Shown here: piece after piece, positions 44,713-53,773 of the stretch | Layout of the letters: each line of letters opens with the position of its first letter | How positions within the stretch are numbered: position 1 is the first letter of the stretch | NCBI RefSeq assembly: GCF_001640365.1 | Contig: NZ_LWMI01000007.1 | Coordinates: 124,001-188,000, forward strand | DNA from: Candidatus Arsenophonus triatominarum | GTDB lineage: Bacteria; Pseudomonadota; Gammaproteobacteria; Enterobacterales; Enterobacteriaceae | Direction of reading: 5' to 3' | Length of the DNA stretch: 64,000 nucleotides | Translations under genes and position numbers: made by a program | The notes under the pieces: model-generated | What the model saw: only the letters and a program-made list of their open reading frames with translations | Told to the model about the DNA's origin: nothing | The model's database searches: none

Positions 44713-46143
44713 TTAAGGTTGGTAATTTGCTACACCGAGATCGTCTTCTTTGCGTGTCCGTGCAATAACCGATTCGGGTGATTCTTGGCTCCTTAATGCC
44801 ATACTATCTTCTGTTTTAACTACTTTACCGCGTAAAGAATTGGCATAGACATCGACAATTTCGACATCAACAAACTTTCCGATCATATTTTGGCTACCTT
44901 CGAAGTTTACCACCCGATTATTTTCGGCACGGCCGGAAAGTTCCATAATATTTTTACGTGAAGGTCCTTCGACCAGAATACGTTGAATGCTACCCAACAT
45001 TGTTCGGCTATAATTCATTGCTTGCTGATTAATACGTTGCTGAAGTAGATAGAGGCGTTGTTTTTTTTCATCTTTGCTTACATCGTCAGGTAAATCAGCG
45101 GCCGGGGTACCAGGGCGTGGTGAGTAGATAAAACTAAAACTCATATCAAAATTAACATCGGCAATAAGCTGCATGGTTTTTTGAAAATCATCTTCTGTTT
45201 CACCCGGAAAACCAACAATGAAATCTGAGCTAATGAGAATATCGGGTCGTGCTTTACGTAATTTACGGATAATGCTTTTATACTCAAGGGCTGTATGAGA
45301 CCGTTTCATCATCGTCAAAATACGATCTGACCCACTTTGGACGGGAAGATGCAAGAAGCTAACAAGTTCAGGGGTATCTTCATAGACAGCAATAATATCA
45401 TCGGTAAATTCAATTGGATGACTGGTGGTAAAACGGATGCGATCAACGCCGTCAATGGCGGCAACCAGACGTAATAATTCGGCAAATGAACAAATTGCAC
45501 CGTCAAAAGTTGCCCCACGATAGGCATTGACATTTTGACCCAATAAGTGAATTTCACGCACACCTTGCGCAGCTAATTGTGCGATTTCAAATAAAACGTC
45601 ATCACATGGTCGGCTGACTTCCTCACCACGCGTGTAAGGAACGACACAAAATGAGCAGTATTTATTACAGCCTTCCATAATTGGAACATAAGCTGAAGTG
45701 CCTTCTGCTCGAGGTTCCGGTAATCGATCAAATTTTTCAATTTCTGGAAAACTGATGTCGACGATTGGGCTACGTGTACCTTTGACTTGATTGATCATCT
45801 CTGGTAGACGATGCAAAGTCTGTGGGCCAAAAATAATGTCAACACTGGGAGCCCGTTGACGAATGAAATCCCCCTCCTGTGAAGCGACACAACCACCAAC
45901 ACCAATAATAATATCGGGATTAATATCTTTTAGATTTTTCCAACGCCCTAATTGATGAAATACTTTTTCTTGCGCTTTTTCACGAATTGAGCAGGTATTT
46001 AGCAGTAGAATATCGGCTTCTTCGGCTATCTCTGTTAATTGATATCCATGGGTGCTGTTGAGCAGGTCAGCCATTTTTGATGAATCGTATTCATTCATCT
46101 GGCAGCCCCAGGTTTTAATGTATAGTTTTTTATTCGTCAACAT
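44713..46143 (-). CDS. miaB: tRNA-2-methylthio-N6-isopentenyladenosine synthase MiaB
   Basis: The 476-residue radical-SAM methylthiotransferase (E. coli 474 aa) converts i6A37 to ms2i6A37 in tRNA. The N-terminal MTTase domain has cluster cysteines in [19 protein letters not shown] and [11 protein letters not shown]. The radical-SAM motif [15 protein letters not shown] is near residue 157, and a C-terminal TRAM domain spans ~380-445. It lies 20 bp upstream of the ybeZ pseudogene on the same strand. Confidence 0.95.
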   Translation of the reverse strand: MLTNKKLYIKTWGCQMNEYDSSKMADLLNSTHGYQLTEIAEEADILLLNTCSIREKAQEKVFHQLGRWKNLKDINPDIIIGVGGCVASQEGDFIRQRAPSVDIIFGPQTLHRLPEMINQVKGTRSPIVDISFPEIEKFDRLPEPRAEGTSAYVPIMEGCNKYCSFCVVPYTRGEEVSRPCDDVLFEIAQLAAQGVREIHLLGQNVNAYRGATFDGAICSFAELLRLVAAIDGVDRIRFTTSHPIEFTDDIIAVYEDTPELVSFLHLPVQSGSDRILTMMKRSHTALEYKSIIRKLRKARPDILISSDFIVGFPGETEDDFQKTMQLIADVNFDMSFSFIYSPRPGTPAADLPDDVSKDEKKQRLYLLQQRINQQAMNYSRTMLGSIQRILVEGPSRKNIMELSGRAENNRVVNFEGSQNMIGKFVDVEIVDVYANSLRGKVVKTEDSMALRSQESPESVIARTRKEDDLGVANYQP

Positions 46144-46334
46144 TTTGTATATCCGAAGTTTTCAGTAGCAAAATCTGTCATACTGGGAACATTATGTATT
46201 AAATTAGAAAATTTTGATATGTATTGTATTCGTTTGGGGCATCGGTGACCAGTATGTTGGATAGATTATTAGTAAATGACTTAAGAAAAACTAGGCCTAC
46301 TATTAGATTGATGACTATTGATAGCTAAGTTGAT

Positions 46335-47516
46335 ATGAATAGAATAGATGAAAATTATGACATTGTAGTGGTTGGTGCCGGTATGATAGGTGCAGCCATG
46401 GCAATTGGATTGGCCAAAGAAGGTTGGCAGATCCTGTTACTTGAACACACTAAACCTGCACCTTTCGATCCGTTAGAGCAGCCTGATTTACGCGTTTCAG
46501 CGCTAAGTTATACTTCGGTGGATCTACTTAAGCAACTTGGTGTGTGGAATAGTGTTTTAAATATGCGCGCAGCCCCTTATCGAAGGTTAGAAACGTGGGA
46601 AGGGGAAAACTCACATGTGATGTTTGAAGCAGACAGCCTTGGTTTACCTGAACTGGGTTATATGGTTGAAAACCGTGTTTTGCAATTGGCATTATGGCAA
46701 CAATTTTTTCAATATCCCAATCTTAGCTTGTTATGTCCCGCCAAATTGGTAGCAATGCAGCGTCAGAATCAACAGTGGGAAATGACTTTAAGTAATAATC
46801 AGCGACTATCGGCAAAGTTAATTATTGCTGCTGATGGCGCATGTTCTCAGGTGCGACCTTTAGCTGGAATTGGCAGTAGCGGTTGGCAATATAATCAATC
46901 ATGTCTGCTTATTACAGTTAAGATGGACCAACCGCAACAGGATATTACTTGGCAACAATTTTTTCCTTCTGGTCCGCGAGCATTTTTGCCGTTATTTGAT
47001 CATTGGGCCTGTTTGGTTTGGTATGATAAACCTGCCCGAATTAGACAACTGCAAGTTATGTCCCTGGAGCAGCTTAAGCAAGAAATTATGGCAGCTTTTC
47101 CTGCTCGCTTTGGCTCACTGCAAGTTGTTGCTAAAGGGAGTTTTCCACTGACCCGCCATCATGCTAATCGTTATGTTGAAGAGGGGCTAGCGTTGATTGG
47201 CGATGCTGCTCATACTATTAATCCACTTGCCGGTCAGGGCGTTAATCTTGGTTACCGTGATGTTGATAGTTTGTTGAAAATATTGATTAATGCAAAGACC
47301 TATTTATTACCTTTTTATGCTCGAAAAACTTTACTGACTTATCAACAGGATAGGATGCCAGATAACAAATTGATGCAGGCCGGTATGGATACTATTTATA
47401 CACTGTTTAGTTCTCAGCTAGCGGGTGTAAAATCAGGCCGAAATTTAGCATTAATGTTAGTACAAAGACTAAATACAGTTAAGAAAAAGCTACTTAAATA
47501 TGCTTTAGGTTTATAA
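46335..47516 (+). CDS. ubiF: UbiF, flavin monooxygenase of ubiquinone synthesis
   Basis: The 393-residue FAD enzyme (E. coli 391 aa) hydroxylates the C6 position of the demethoxy-ubiquinone ring. The N-terminal dinucleotide fold VVVGAGMIGAAMAIGLA is near residue 11, the second FAD motif GDAAHTINPLAGQGVNLG near 287. The interior TWQQFFPSGPRAFLPLFDHW and the end KKLLKYALGL match UbiF rather than UbiH or UbiI. It diverges from miaB as in E. coli. A MITE pair begins 24 bp after its stop. Confidence 0.92.
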   Translation: MNRIDENYDIVVVGAGMIGAAMAIGLAKEGWQILLLEHTKPAPFDPLEQPDLRVSALSYTSVDLLKQLGVWNSVLNMRAAPYRRLETWEGENSHVMFEADSLGLPELGYMVENRVLQLALWQQFFQYPNLSLLCPAKLVAMQRQNQQWEMTLSNNQRLSAKLIIAADGACSQVRPLAGIGSSGWQYNQSCLLITVKMDQPQQDITWQQFFPSGPRAFLPLFDHWACLVWYDKPARIRQLQVMSLEQLKQEIMAAFPARFGSLQVVAKGSFPLTRHHANRYVEEGLALIGDAAHTINPLAGQGVNLGYRDVDSLLKILINAKTYLLPFYARKTLLTYQQDRMPDNKLMQAGMDTIYTLFSSQLAGVKSGRNLALMLVQRLNTVKKKLLKYALGL

Positions 47517-47539
47517 CATAAAGTCGATTATGATATTTT

Positions 47540-47731
47540 CACGAGTTTCGCACAGGCATATAAAATTCCAGAAATGGCTTAAAAGCAATGGTTAATTTGC
47601 AAGTTACTAAAACGTATAAATTTGTTTAAATTACAATAAGTTGCTTTTAATTTATAAGATTTTTTTTATTTATATATTATGTTGAATTAAACTTAAAAAT
47701 AGAGCGTTTTTTTATTGGTGCGAAACTCGTG
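47540..47731 (+). repeat. MITE copy 4a (192 bp)
   Basis: The copy is full length, with both 14-bp ends, and follows ubiF. It is joined directly to copy 4b. Confidence 0.9.
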
Positions 47732-47911
47732 AAGCATATAAAACTCCAGAAATGGCTTAAAAGCAATGGTTAATTTGCAAGTTACTAAAACGTATAAATT
47801 TGTTTAAATTACAATAAGTTGCTTTTAATTTATAAGATTTTTTCTATTTATATATTATGCTGAATTAAACTTAAAAATAGAGCGCTTTTTTATTGGTGCG
47901 AAACTCGTGAG
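47732..47911 (+). repeat. MITE copy 4b (180 bp), tandem with 4a
   Basis: A second near-identical copy in the same orientation lacks its own left terminal repeat. It starts at GCATATAAAACTCC directly after the right end of 4a. No matching target duplication brackets the pair. The arrangement suggests a one-ended or dimer event, or recombination. Confidence 0.88.
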
Positions 47912-48008
47912 GTATTGATTTTATAACAGGGATATTTTCAGGATCCCTGTTTTGCTAATATGAAAACTGCTTATTTGAATAACTTTTTATTAGCAATCGA
48001 CGGATATG

Positions 48009-48995
48009 CTATTCCTCTTCCGGCAATGAGTAAGGCAAAGGTTGAATAGTGAGCTGACTATTGGTTTCGCCAACCAGCCGAAAAATACTCTCTTTAGGCA
48101 TATCATTATTCATGACAACTTGCACACTAATAAAACCTTTTGTCATGGTAACAGCAGCTAATACTGTTCCAGTGCGCCGCCAGTTATCACCTATTTTCCA
48201 CTCGATAGCATCTCCAGTTTTTGGCAGCGTATTTGCTGTCCCCGTTAACCAAAACATGGCACGCTTATTGGCGCCGCGATATTTTGCTCGAGCGACTGTT
48301 TCTTGCCCGCTATAGCAGCCTTTCTGAAAACTAATACTTGCGGGTAATGCCTGTAGATTAACGGCTTGAGGAATAAATTGTTCACTATTCTCAACATCAA
48401 TATTAGCAATTCCAGCGGCAATATCGAAAGCTAACCATTGCTGACTATCACCATGTTGGGGGAAATGTTTTGTCAGTTCAGCGGCAGTTGCGCTATCAGT
48501 AACAATTAAAAAACGTTCAAACGGTAAACTAAAGTGCAGTAAAGTCGCCTGTCCTAGATGAATAACGTGCTTTTCCTTATCGGGTAATAGAGAAAAGTGG
48601 CTGCTCAATGCGTCACGAATTCCTTGGCCGGCAACACCTAACAGCACAGTATTGTGCTGCTGGCTGAGTGTTATTTGCGAGAAAACCGCGTATTTTTTCA
48701 GTTCAGTAAGTTGTTTTACTGCCACACTAGTGCGTAAAATATAGCCAAAGCCTTGGTTATAATGAAATAAACGTAGTGTGCTCCACATTTTTCCTTTGGC
48801 ATCACAGTGGGCGGTAAATATATGTTGTTGTGCAGTTAATGTAGCAATATCCGCGGTTAATTGACCCTGTAGATATTTTTCAGCATCAACCCCTGTTGCT
48901 GTGATGAAACTCCAATCATTAAGTGACATTAACGTTAAGGGTAATTGATGGTCTATTTCACAAGTTGCTGGTGTAAATTTATTTAGGCTTGTCAT
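48009..48995 (-). CDS. ygfZ: YgfZ, folate-dependent Fe-S cluster maintenance protein
   Basis: The 328-residue protein (E. coli 326 aa) has the aminomethyltransferase-like fold. The diagnostic motif KGCYSGQETVARAKYRG with the essential cysteine is near residue 226, and GVDAEKYLQGQLTADI near 34 is conserved. It supports the repair or activity of certain Fe-S enzymes, notably MiaB, which is also encoded in this window. It is transcribed divergently from sdhE, as in E. coli. Confidence 0.93.
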   Translation of the reverse strand: MTSLNKFTPATCEIDHQLPLTLMSLNDWSFITATGVDAEKYLQGQLTADIATLTAQQHIFTAHCDAKGKMWSTLRLFHYNQGFGYILRTSVAVKQLTELKKYAVFSQITLSQQHNTVLLGVAGQGIRDALSSHFSLLPDKEKHVIHLGQATLLHFSLPFERFLIVTDSATAAELTKHFPQHGDSQQWLAFDIAAGIANIDVENSEQFIPQAVNLQALPASISFQKGCYSGQETVARAKYRGANKRAMFWLTGTANTLPKTGDAIEWKIGDNWRRTGTVLAAVTMTKGFISVQVVMNNDMPKESIFRLVGETNSQLTIQPLPYSLPEEE

Positions 48996-49254
48996 GTGTT
49001 CATCCGCTAGTAACTTGGATAAGAGTAGTCATAATGGTAAAATAGCTAACAGACAAAGCAAGTAATATTATTAAAATTAACTAACAAAATTAATGTCGAA
49101 TAATTTATCTATATAAAGTTTTTAGTTAGTGGTTAGTTGTGGTTTTTACAAAAATGTTACTTAAATCATTTCGATATTGATGAGAATTTGCTATGCTAAA
49201 TTCTGATATGGAATCAAAAATTATTCACAAAAGTTTTTAAGGTTATTTTATCGT

Positions 49255-49521
49255 ATGGATATCAATAATAAACCCAGGATCCACTGGGCTTGTCGTAGAG
49301 GAATGCGCGAGTTGGACATCGCCATTATGCCTTTTTTTGAGTATGAATATGATTCACTTACGGAGGATGAGAAATGTCTGTTTGTTCGTTTACTAGAGTA
49401 TGCAGATCCTGATTTGTTCAACTGGTTGATGAATCATGGACGTCCTGATGATGATGGTCTTTATCATATGATTCAATTGATACAGAGTAGAAATAAACAA
49501 CGTGGTTCTTTGGAAATTTAA
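49255..49521 (+). CDS. sdhE: SdhE, FAD assembly factor for succinate dehydrogenase
   Basis: This 88-residue helical protein equals E. coli SdhE in length. The RGxxE motif needed for flavinylation is RGMRELD near residue 14, and [12 protein letters not shown] is conserved near 65. It promotes covalent FAD attachment to SdhA and FrdA. The second gene of the operon, ygfX, is decayed. Confidence 0.95.
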   Translation: MDINNKPRIHWACRRGMRELDIAIMPFFEYEYDSLTEDEKCLFVRLLEYADPDLFNWLMNHGRPDDDGLYHMIQLIQSRNKQRGSLEI

Positions 49522-49527
49522 TATCAA

Positions 49528-49741
49528 TGTTTCGTGGCTGACATAGCTTTTTTCAATGGGTGTTCATGTGCGAATTGGCTTGTTAGTTTTCTTTTCATCT
49601 TGGCCGCCAAATAATCTGGTTACTTGGTTGATAGCGACCTTATTAATTGTGGCAAGTTGGGTAAGGAGTCAAAAAAATATAAGTCGTTGTAAAGGTAGTT
49701 TAGCTTTATTTAATGGTAATAAGATATTAAATAAAAAATAA
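49528..49741 (+). pseudogene. ygfX: ygfX (cptA) remnant
   Basis: Directly after sdhE, a short frame (49556-49741) has a hydrophobic segment (VTWLIATLLIVASWVRSQKN) resembling the membrane part of YgfX (135 aa in E. coli), including the conserved RSQ. The start region is in another frame (ATGTTTCGTGG near 49528), and the cytoplasmic C-terminal half is absent. YgfX is a small membrane protein linked to MreB/FtsZ toxicity. The call rests on position and weak similarity. Confidence 0.65.
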
Positions 49742-49972
49742 AGCTTAAATATCAATCGGTTAAAAAATATAGCCCATTTAATATATGCATTTACAGGCGA
49801 AAATAAGCAATTTCACTCACCATAAATCAATTACTTACCGCTCATAGTGAATTCTGGTTTTGCCTAATTTTGACTGAAATCTCAGTTTAAATTCACACTC
49901 TTTTTTAATTCCCAAATAACCTTAACCATTCGTTTAACTACGGAGAAATAGTTATGTCTAAATTAATCACAA
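49742..49972. other. intergenic with a truncated gene start before MITE copy 5
   Basis: Mostly non-coding. At 49954 an ATG with GGAGA about nine bases upstream opens a frame (MSKLIT) that is cut after six codons by the MITE at 49973. The gene it belonged to cannot be identified. Confidence 0.4.
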
Positions 49973-50163
49973 CACGAGTTTCGCACAGGCATATAAAATT
50001 CCAGAAATGGCTTAAAAGCAATGGTTAATTTGCAAGTTACTAAAACGTATAAATTTGTTTAAATTACAATAAGTTGCTTTTAATTTATAAGATTTTTTCT
50101 ATTTATATATTATGCTGAATTAAACTTAAAAATAGAGCGTTTTTTATTGGTGCGAAACTCGTG
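49973..50163 (+). repeat. MITE copy 5 (191 bp)
   Basis: The ends are full length. The left flank is a truncated gene start and the right flank is IS982 sequence, with no target duplication. As with copy 2, this is probably a recombination junction. Confidence 0.9.
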
Positions 50164-50427
50164 TCAGTCAAGAAGAAAATGAAGCCTGTTGAACAGACTT
50201 GTTTCGACAAAGTCATCTTGCGTCATCGTTCTGTCATTGAAACGGTATTTGATGAGTTAAAAAATCTTTGTCAGATAGCGCATACGCGGCACCGCTCTCC
50301 TGCTAACTTTGTAGTGGATTTATTAGCCGGGCGGGTTGAATATTGTTTAATTCCATCTAAACCAAAGATACCTGTGGCAGGAACATATCTTCAAGCACAA
50401 TTGATAATGCTTATCCCGAACTCAGGT
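50164..50427 (+). pseudogene. IS982-family transposase 3' fragment
   Basis: The fragment covers the C-terminal ~77 residues of the IS982 transposase (KKKMKPVEQTCFDKVILRH onward) and the right terminal repeat ending at 50427. It closely resembles the fragment at 8240-8598 and, like it, begins at the end of a MITE. Confidence 0.9.
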
Positions 50428-50567
50428 TAAATAAGGCAGTAGTGCATAGCCCCACGTGAAAGCGGGGGGTTTATACCTTCAAAATGTGCGTTGTATTTTC
50501 ATTTCAACAGTTATAATCTTATTATGATTTGAAGCTTTTTGTGATACTGGAAAGGAGGAGGTAATGC

Positions 50568-51096
50568 ATGTTAAGCCGACTCATCCATATTTTGTTCGCG
50601 CTTACTGCTATTGCTCCACTTTCTATATCATTAACATATGTGTTTGTAACAAGTAATAAGTTTCAATTTGCAGTAATCGCTCTTGTGGCATGTCTTATTC
50701 TCGGATTGACTGCAATTATTGTCGTCAATAAAGCACGCTCACATCTAGAACGCTTACCAATAAATATAAAAAAAGCAAAAAGCGCAGATAAAGAAGTTAT
50801 CGGTTTTTTTACTGCTTATGTATTACCGTTGGTACTCAAAGGCGTATCTGCACCAGATTTGGGCGCTTGGGCTATGGCTGCCTTTATGCTTTTGTTTGTA
50901 TTGTGGAGCACGCACGCTTTTCAGGTAAATCCTGTTCTCGGTTTGTTTGGCTATCTATCATTTCTATGAAGTTGAAACCGCAGACGGGATAACCTACCTG
51001 ATAATAACCAAAAGAAAAATAAATGACATCACTATTGTGAATTATGTTGTGCAACTTTGGGAACATGGGATTTTAGACACTAGTGTGGCAAATTAA
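50568..51096 (+). pseudogene. kwaA: KwaA-like membrane protein (Kiwa defence), one 4-bp frameshift
   Basis: The frame opens with a strong RBS (AAGGAGGAGG) and encodes four hydrophobic segments: ~residues 5-27, 34-54, 84-96 and 103-121. These are followed by NPVLGLFGY. A tandem CTAT duplication (50951-50958) shifts the frame; removing four bases gives 525 bp (174 aa) continuing HFYEVETADGITYLIITKRK to a TAA at 51094. Four TM helices plus a short cytosolic tail with GYxFYEV and LIxxKRK are what I know of KwaA, the membrane subunit of Kiwa. The assignment is from memory and context, not a search. Confidence 0.6.
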
Positions 51097-51108
51097 GGAA
51101 TAGGCTTG

Positions 51109-51430
51109 ATGAATCTTTTTGTATTGATTGACGTTCTAGGTGCGCGAATTATTAGATTTCCGCTTACTGAATCTTTGCAAGTTGAAATAAATGCATTGTT
51201 TAGTAAGCAATTCGAATCTTTTTGGGGGAACGAGCCTGAACTTATACCGTTTGATGGGCGTTGTAGTCCTGACGAGGGCGAGTTATTAAATATTGCCGAT
51301 TTTACCGATATAGATGGCATCAACGAGATAGTAGATAAACCTTTGTCAGTAGAAACTTTCAATCCTCAACTTCATTATCTTGATAAAGTTAAGGCGATAT
51401 TCACATCGCATCTACACAAGGGAAAAAAGT
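51109..51430 (+). pseudogene. kwaB: KwaB-like (DUF4868) N-terminal fragment, truncated
   Basis: The gene starts 12 bp after the kwaA-like stop, behind AAGGAATAGG. About 107 residues remain (MNLFVLIDVLGARIIRFPLT; IPFDGRCSPDEGELLNIADF; LHYLDKVKAIFTSH). The pattern beta strand, PLTxxLQ, then FDGRxxPDEGELLxIxxF resembles the start of DUF4868/KwaB proteins (about 315 aa). It is cut at 51431 by the terminal repeat of the MITE-parent element, and the following codons belong to that element. Kiwa is thought to work as a KwaA-KwaB membrane complex, so this locus is non-functional. Confidence 0.55.
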
Positions 51431-51528
51431 CACGAGTTTCGCACAAAACTAATTTGGGTACGCTAATAAAACACGGATGTGCTCAGTAATAGCATTTTTG
51501 ATTACGTCCCAATTTTGTTGATAAAGGG

Positions 51529-52590
51529 TTATTTTTTCAGATATACGACGTTTATGTTGTCAAACCACGCAGAAATAGCGAGAAAAATATGATTTCTTTG
51601 TGCTCGGCTCGTGCGAGCCTGACAGCGTTCAATACCACAATTTTGTTTAACTTCTCGATGATAGACTTCAACAGACCAACGGGCATCCATGATAGATTTG
51701 ACGTATTGACGGGTGGGATTGTTTTTGTTTGTTACTATGTAATCAATACGGCTGTTTTTGGCTGTAAATTTGAAAACAGTCACCTAACCGTAGCCTCGTA
51801 AGTGTATTGAAGTTCCTTCTTCTGAGATGTCTAACTTGTTCAGTTGTTTGTTATGGTTAACAATCCTGTTTTTCCTCAGCGTGGTTACCCAGACCCAACC
51901 ATGAGAGCGAATTGATTTCAGATTATCCAGGCTAGAATACCAGGCATCCATCACTACCGCTTCTGGTATGATCCCTCTTTTTTTAGCAAGAGCGAGCATT
52001 TCGGAAAAGTGCGTGTTTTTTGTTTTTCCATCGGAATCTTTATCATAAATACGATAATCAATAGGAATTGATTCAACAGTTGTTAGATTATGCCAAAGTA
52101 AATTAACTAAACCTATGCCAGCAATAACATCATGTTCATTACCTGAATATTGATAATGGACCATCTCTATTTTTTTACTACGTGTTTTGGCAATCAATGT
52201 ATCATCGGCAATTAGTACGCAAGGGCTTTTTTTGTCTATAGAAGGTTGAACTAATCGCAATAAGTCTTTAGTTTAGGTCGAAAACATCTACTTTTAGCCA
52301 TCGACTAATAGTCACGAGTTTCGCACAGGCATATAAAATTCCAGAAATGGCTTAAAAGCAATGGTTAATTTGCAAGTTACTAAAACGTATAAATTTGTTT
52401 AAATTACAATAAGTTGCTTTTAATTTATAAGGTTTTTTCTATTTATATATTATGCTGAATTAAACTTAAAAATAGAGCGTTTTTTATTGGTGCGAAACTC
52501 GTGATAGTGTCATGAGATAAAGGCGATGGGTTTACTTCTGATAACGCCAAACCAGAGTATCTCACACTGCTTACTTGTAAGAATGTTCTA
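51529..52590 (-). pseudogene. IS701/IS4-like DDE transposase, frameshifted and interrupted
   Basis: Pieces in order on the minus strand: an N-terminal part between the MITEs (about 52504-52588) reading toward PSPLSHDTISRW; the core (52260-51784) with VLIADDTLIAKTRSKK (first Asp), DYRIYDKDSDGKTKNTHF and VVMDAWYSSLDNL (second Asp); and a C-terminal part (51783-51529) with RWSVEVYHREVKQNCGIERC (the glutamate of a YREK-type motif) and RAQRNHIF. At least two frame breaks exist (near 52270 and 51783), so it is inactive. Family placement within the IS4 superfamily is approximate. Confidence 0.75.
52313..52503 (+). repeat. MITE copy 6 (191 bp), nested in its likely parent
   Basis: Perfect 5-bp target duplication ATAGT (52308-52312 and 52504-52508). 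The transposase reading continues across the insertion when it is removed (SHDTI / SRW). Confidence 0.95.
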
Positions 52591-52592
52591 TA

Positions 52593-52782
52593 CACGAGTT
52601 TCGCCCAGACATATAAAGTTCTAAAAATAGCTAAAATAATGTTTTATCCGCAAGATACTAAATAATATAAAATATATGTTTATTTCAATAATTTATATTT
52701 GAATTAGCAATTTTTGCGAATTATATATTATGTTGAATTGAACTTAAAAATAACTTGTTTATTTGTCGGTGCGAAACTCGTG
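52593..52782 (+). repeat. MITE copy 7 (190 bp), divergent subfamily
   Basis: The 5-bp target duplication is CTATA (52588-52592 and 52783-52787). Terminal repeats are conserved apart from TTTCGCCC at the left, but the interior shares only scattered blocks (AAATAGCTAAAATAATG, TATATTATGTTGAATTGAAC) with the main family. It represents an older or separate lineage. Confidence 0.9.
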
Positions 52783-52943
52783 CTATAGATATTTTTAATG
52801 CATGGATAACCGGACAAAATATAAACACCCTAATTTTTTCTTGTTTTGAACTTTATACTTCTTTTTTGGAGATTGCGAAACTCGTGAAAGATAGAAAAAA
52901 ATATTATCATAGCCGATAAGTATAAACTTGTTGCAGAGATATT

Positions 52944-53583
52944 ATGTCAAAATATAACCAAAGAAGTAAATTTACAATGTTACCATTTACTCAAATAGAT
53001 GATCAGATTGTCATTAACGATGAAATAAAAATTTTAAAAAAAGCCGATTATCAATCCTATCTTAATGGCCAAGAATTTATCGATATTGCCAAACAGCATG
53101 CCAGAAAAATTGAAAATGATGCAGATAGTATTTATCAAGCTCGTTATACTGCAGGCTGGCAAGAAGGTTTGGCACAATCAGCCCAACAACAAGCAGAAAT
53201 TATTCATCAAACTTTAATAAATTGCCAAATTTTTTATCAACAAGTTGAAAGCCAATTAGTTAACATCACTATAGAAGCGATGCGAAAAATTATTGCTAAT
53301 TATGAACCTGATGAACTTTTATATAAAAATATCAGCGCAAAATCTTGCGCTTGTTCATCAACATAAAAAAGTTATCTTACGCATTTCACATAAGCAAGTT
53401 AATTTTTTGCAAAGTAAATTAACCGAACTACATAAAATACAACCAGAAATTGAGTATATCGACATTGTTGAAGATTCGAGATTAGAAGAGAAAGATTGTA
53501 TTTTAGAAACCGAAGTCGGTATGTTAAATGCCACTATTGGGAGTCAATTGAATGCAATAAAGCAAGCCTTACTAGGAAAATAA
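52944..53583 (+). pseudogene. sctL: SctL/YscL-type type III secretion stator protein, frameshifted
   Basis: Residues ~10-130 align with Yersinia YscL: MLPFTQI, ILKKADYQSYLNGQEFIDIA, HARKIENDADSIYQARYTAG and WQEGLAQSAQQQAEIIHQT, then a QQVESQLV coiled coil. The second part in the +1 frame (NLALVHQHKKVILRISHKQV, EIEYIDIVEDSRLEEKDCIL, ETEVGMLNATIGSQLNAI) matches the YscL C-terminal domain. One extra base in an A-run near 53327-53331 explains the break; corrected length is ~212 residues (YscL ~220). SctL links the ATPase SctN to the cytoplasmic sorting platform. No other T3SS structural gene is in the window. Confidence 0.85.
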
Positions 53584-53623
53584 GCATTGTTTTAATTAAT
53601 ACCAATAGATAAAAAATTAAATA

Positions 53624-53773
53624 ACCTGAGTTCGGGATAAGAAATAAAGTGAAAGTCTTGCTATTCAAATAGTTGAATGTGCATATTTCGTTAAAATACT
53701 CTAACAATTTGATTAAAGAGTAGAGCATTATTAAACAATTATGGAAAATCTTACTGAACTTTATTGCCTGATT
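53624..53773 (+). pseudogene. IS982-family 5' end fragment
   Basis: This fragment contains the IS982 terminal repeat, its leader and the first ~11 codons of the transposase (MENLTELYCLID), then joins IS256-family sequence. It serves as an uninterrupted reference for the MITE copy 3 insertion site. Confidence 0.9.

Larger units (their letters stand above)
51431..52886 (-). mobile_element. degraded DDE insertion sequence carrying the MITE terminal repeats (likely MITE parent)
   Basis: The left end CACGAGTTTCGCAC (51431-51444) and right end TTGCGAAACTCGTG (to 52886) are the MITE terminal repeats, here bounding a transposase gene on the minus strand. Two MITEs (52313-52503 and 52593-52782) are nested inside. 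Removing them with their duplications leaves ~1.07 kb, enough for one transposase of ~330 residues. Flanking 5-mers are AAAGT and AAAGA (4/5 match). Left flank is the kwaB-like fragment and right flank is T3SS DNA. Confidence 0.75.

Noticed and set aside
50449-50475. G/C-rich hairpin (GCCCCACGTGAAAGCGGGG) resembling an IS200/IS605 end or a terminator
   Set aside because: The stem is short and no TnpA/TnpB or second end is nearby; too little to call.
51431-51489. Extension of the kwaB-like frame to 51489
   Set aside because: The codons after 51430 come from the terminal repeat and interior of the IS; they are read-through, not part of the gene.
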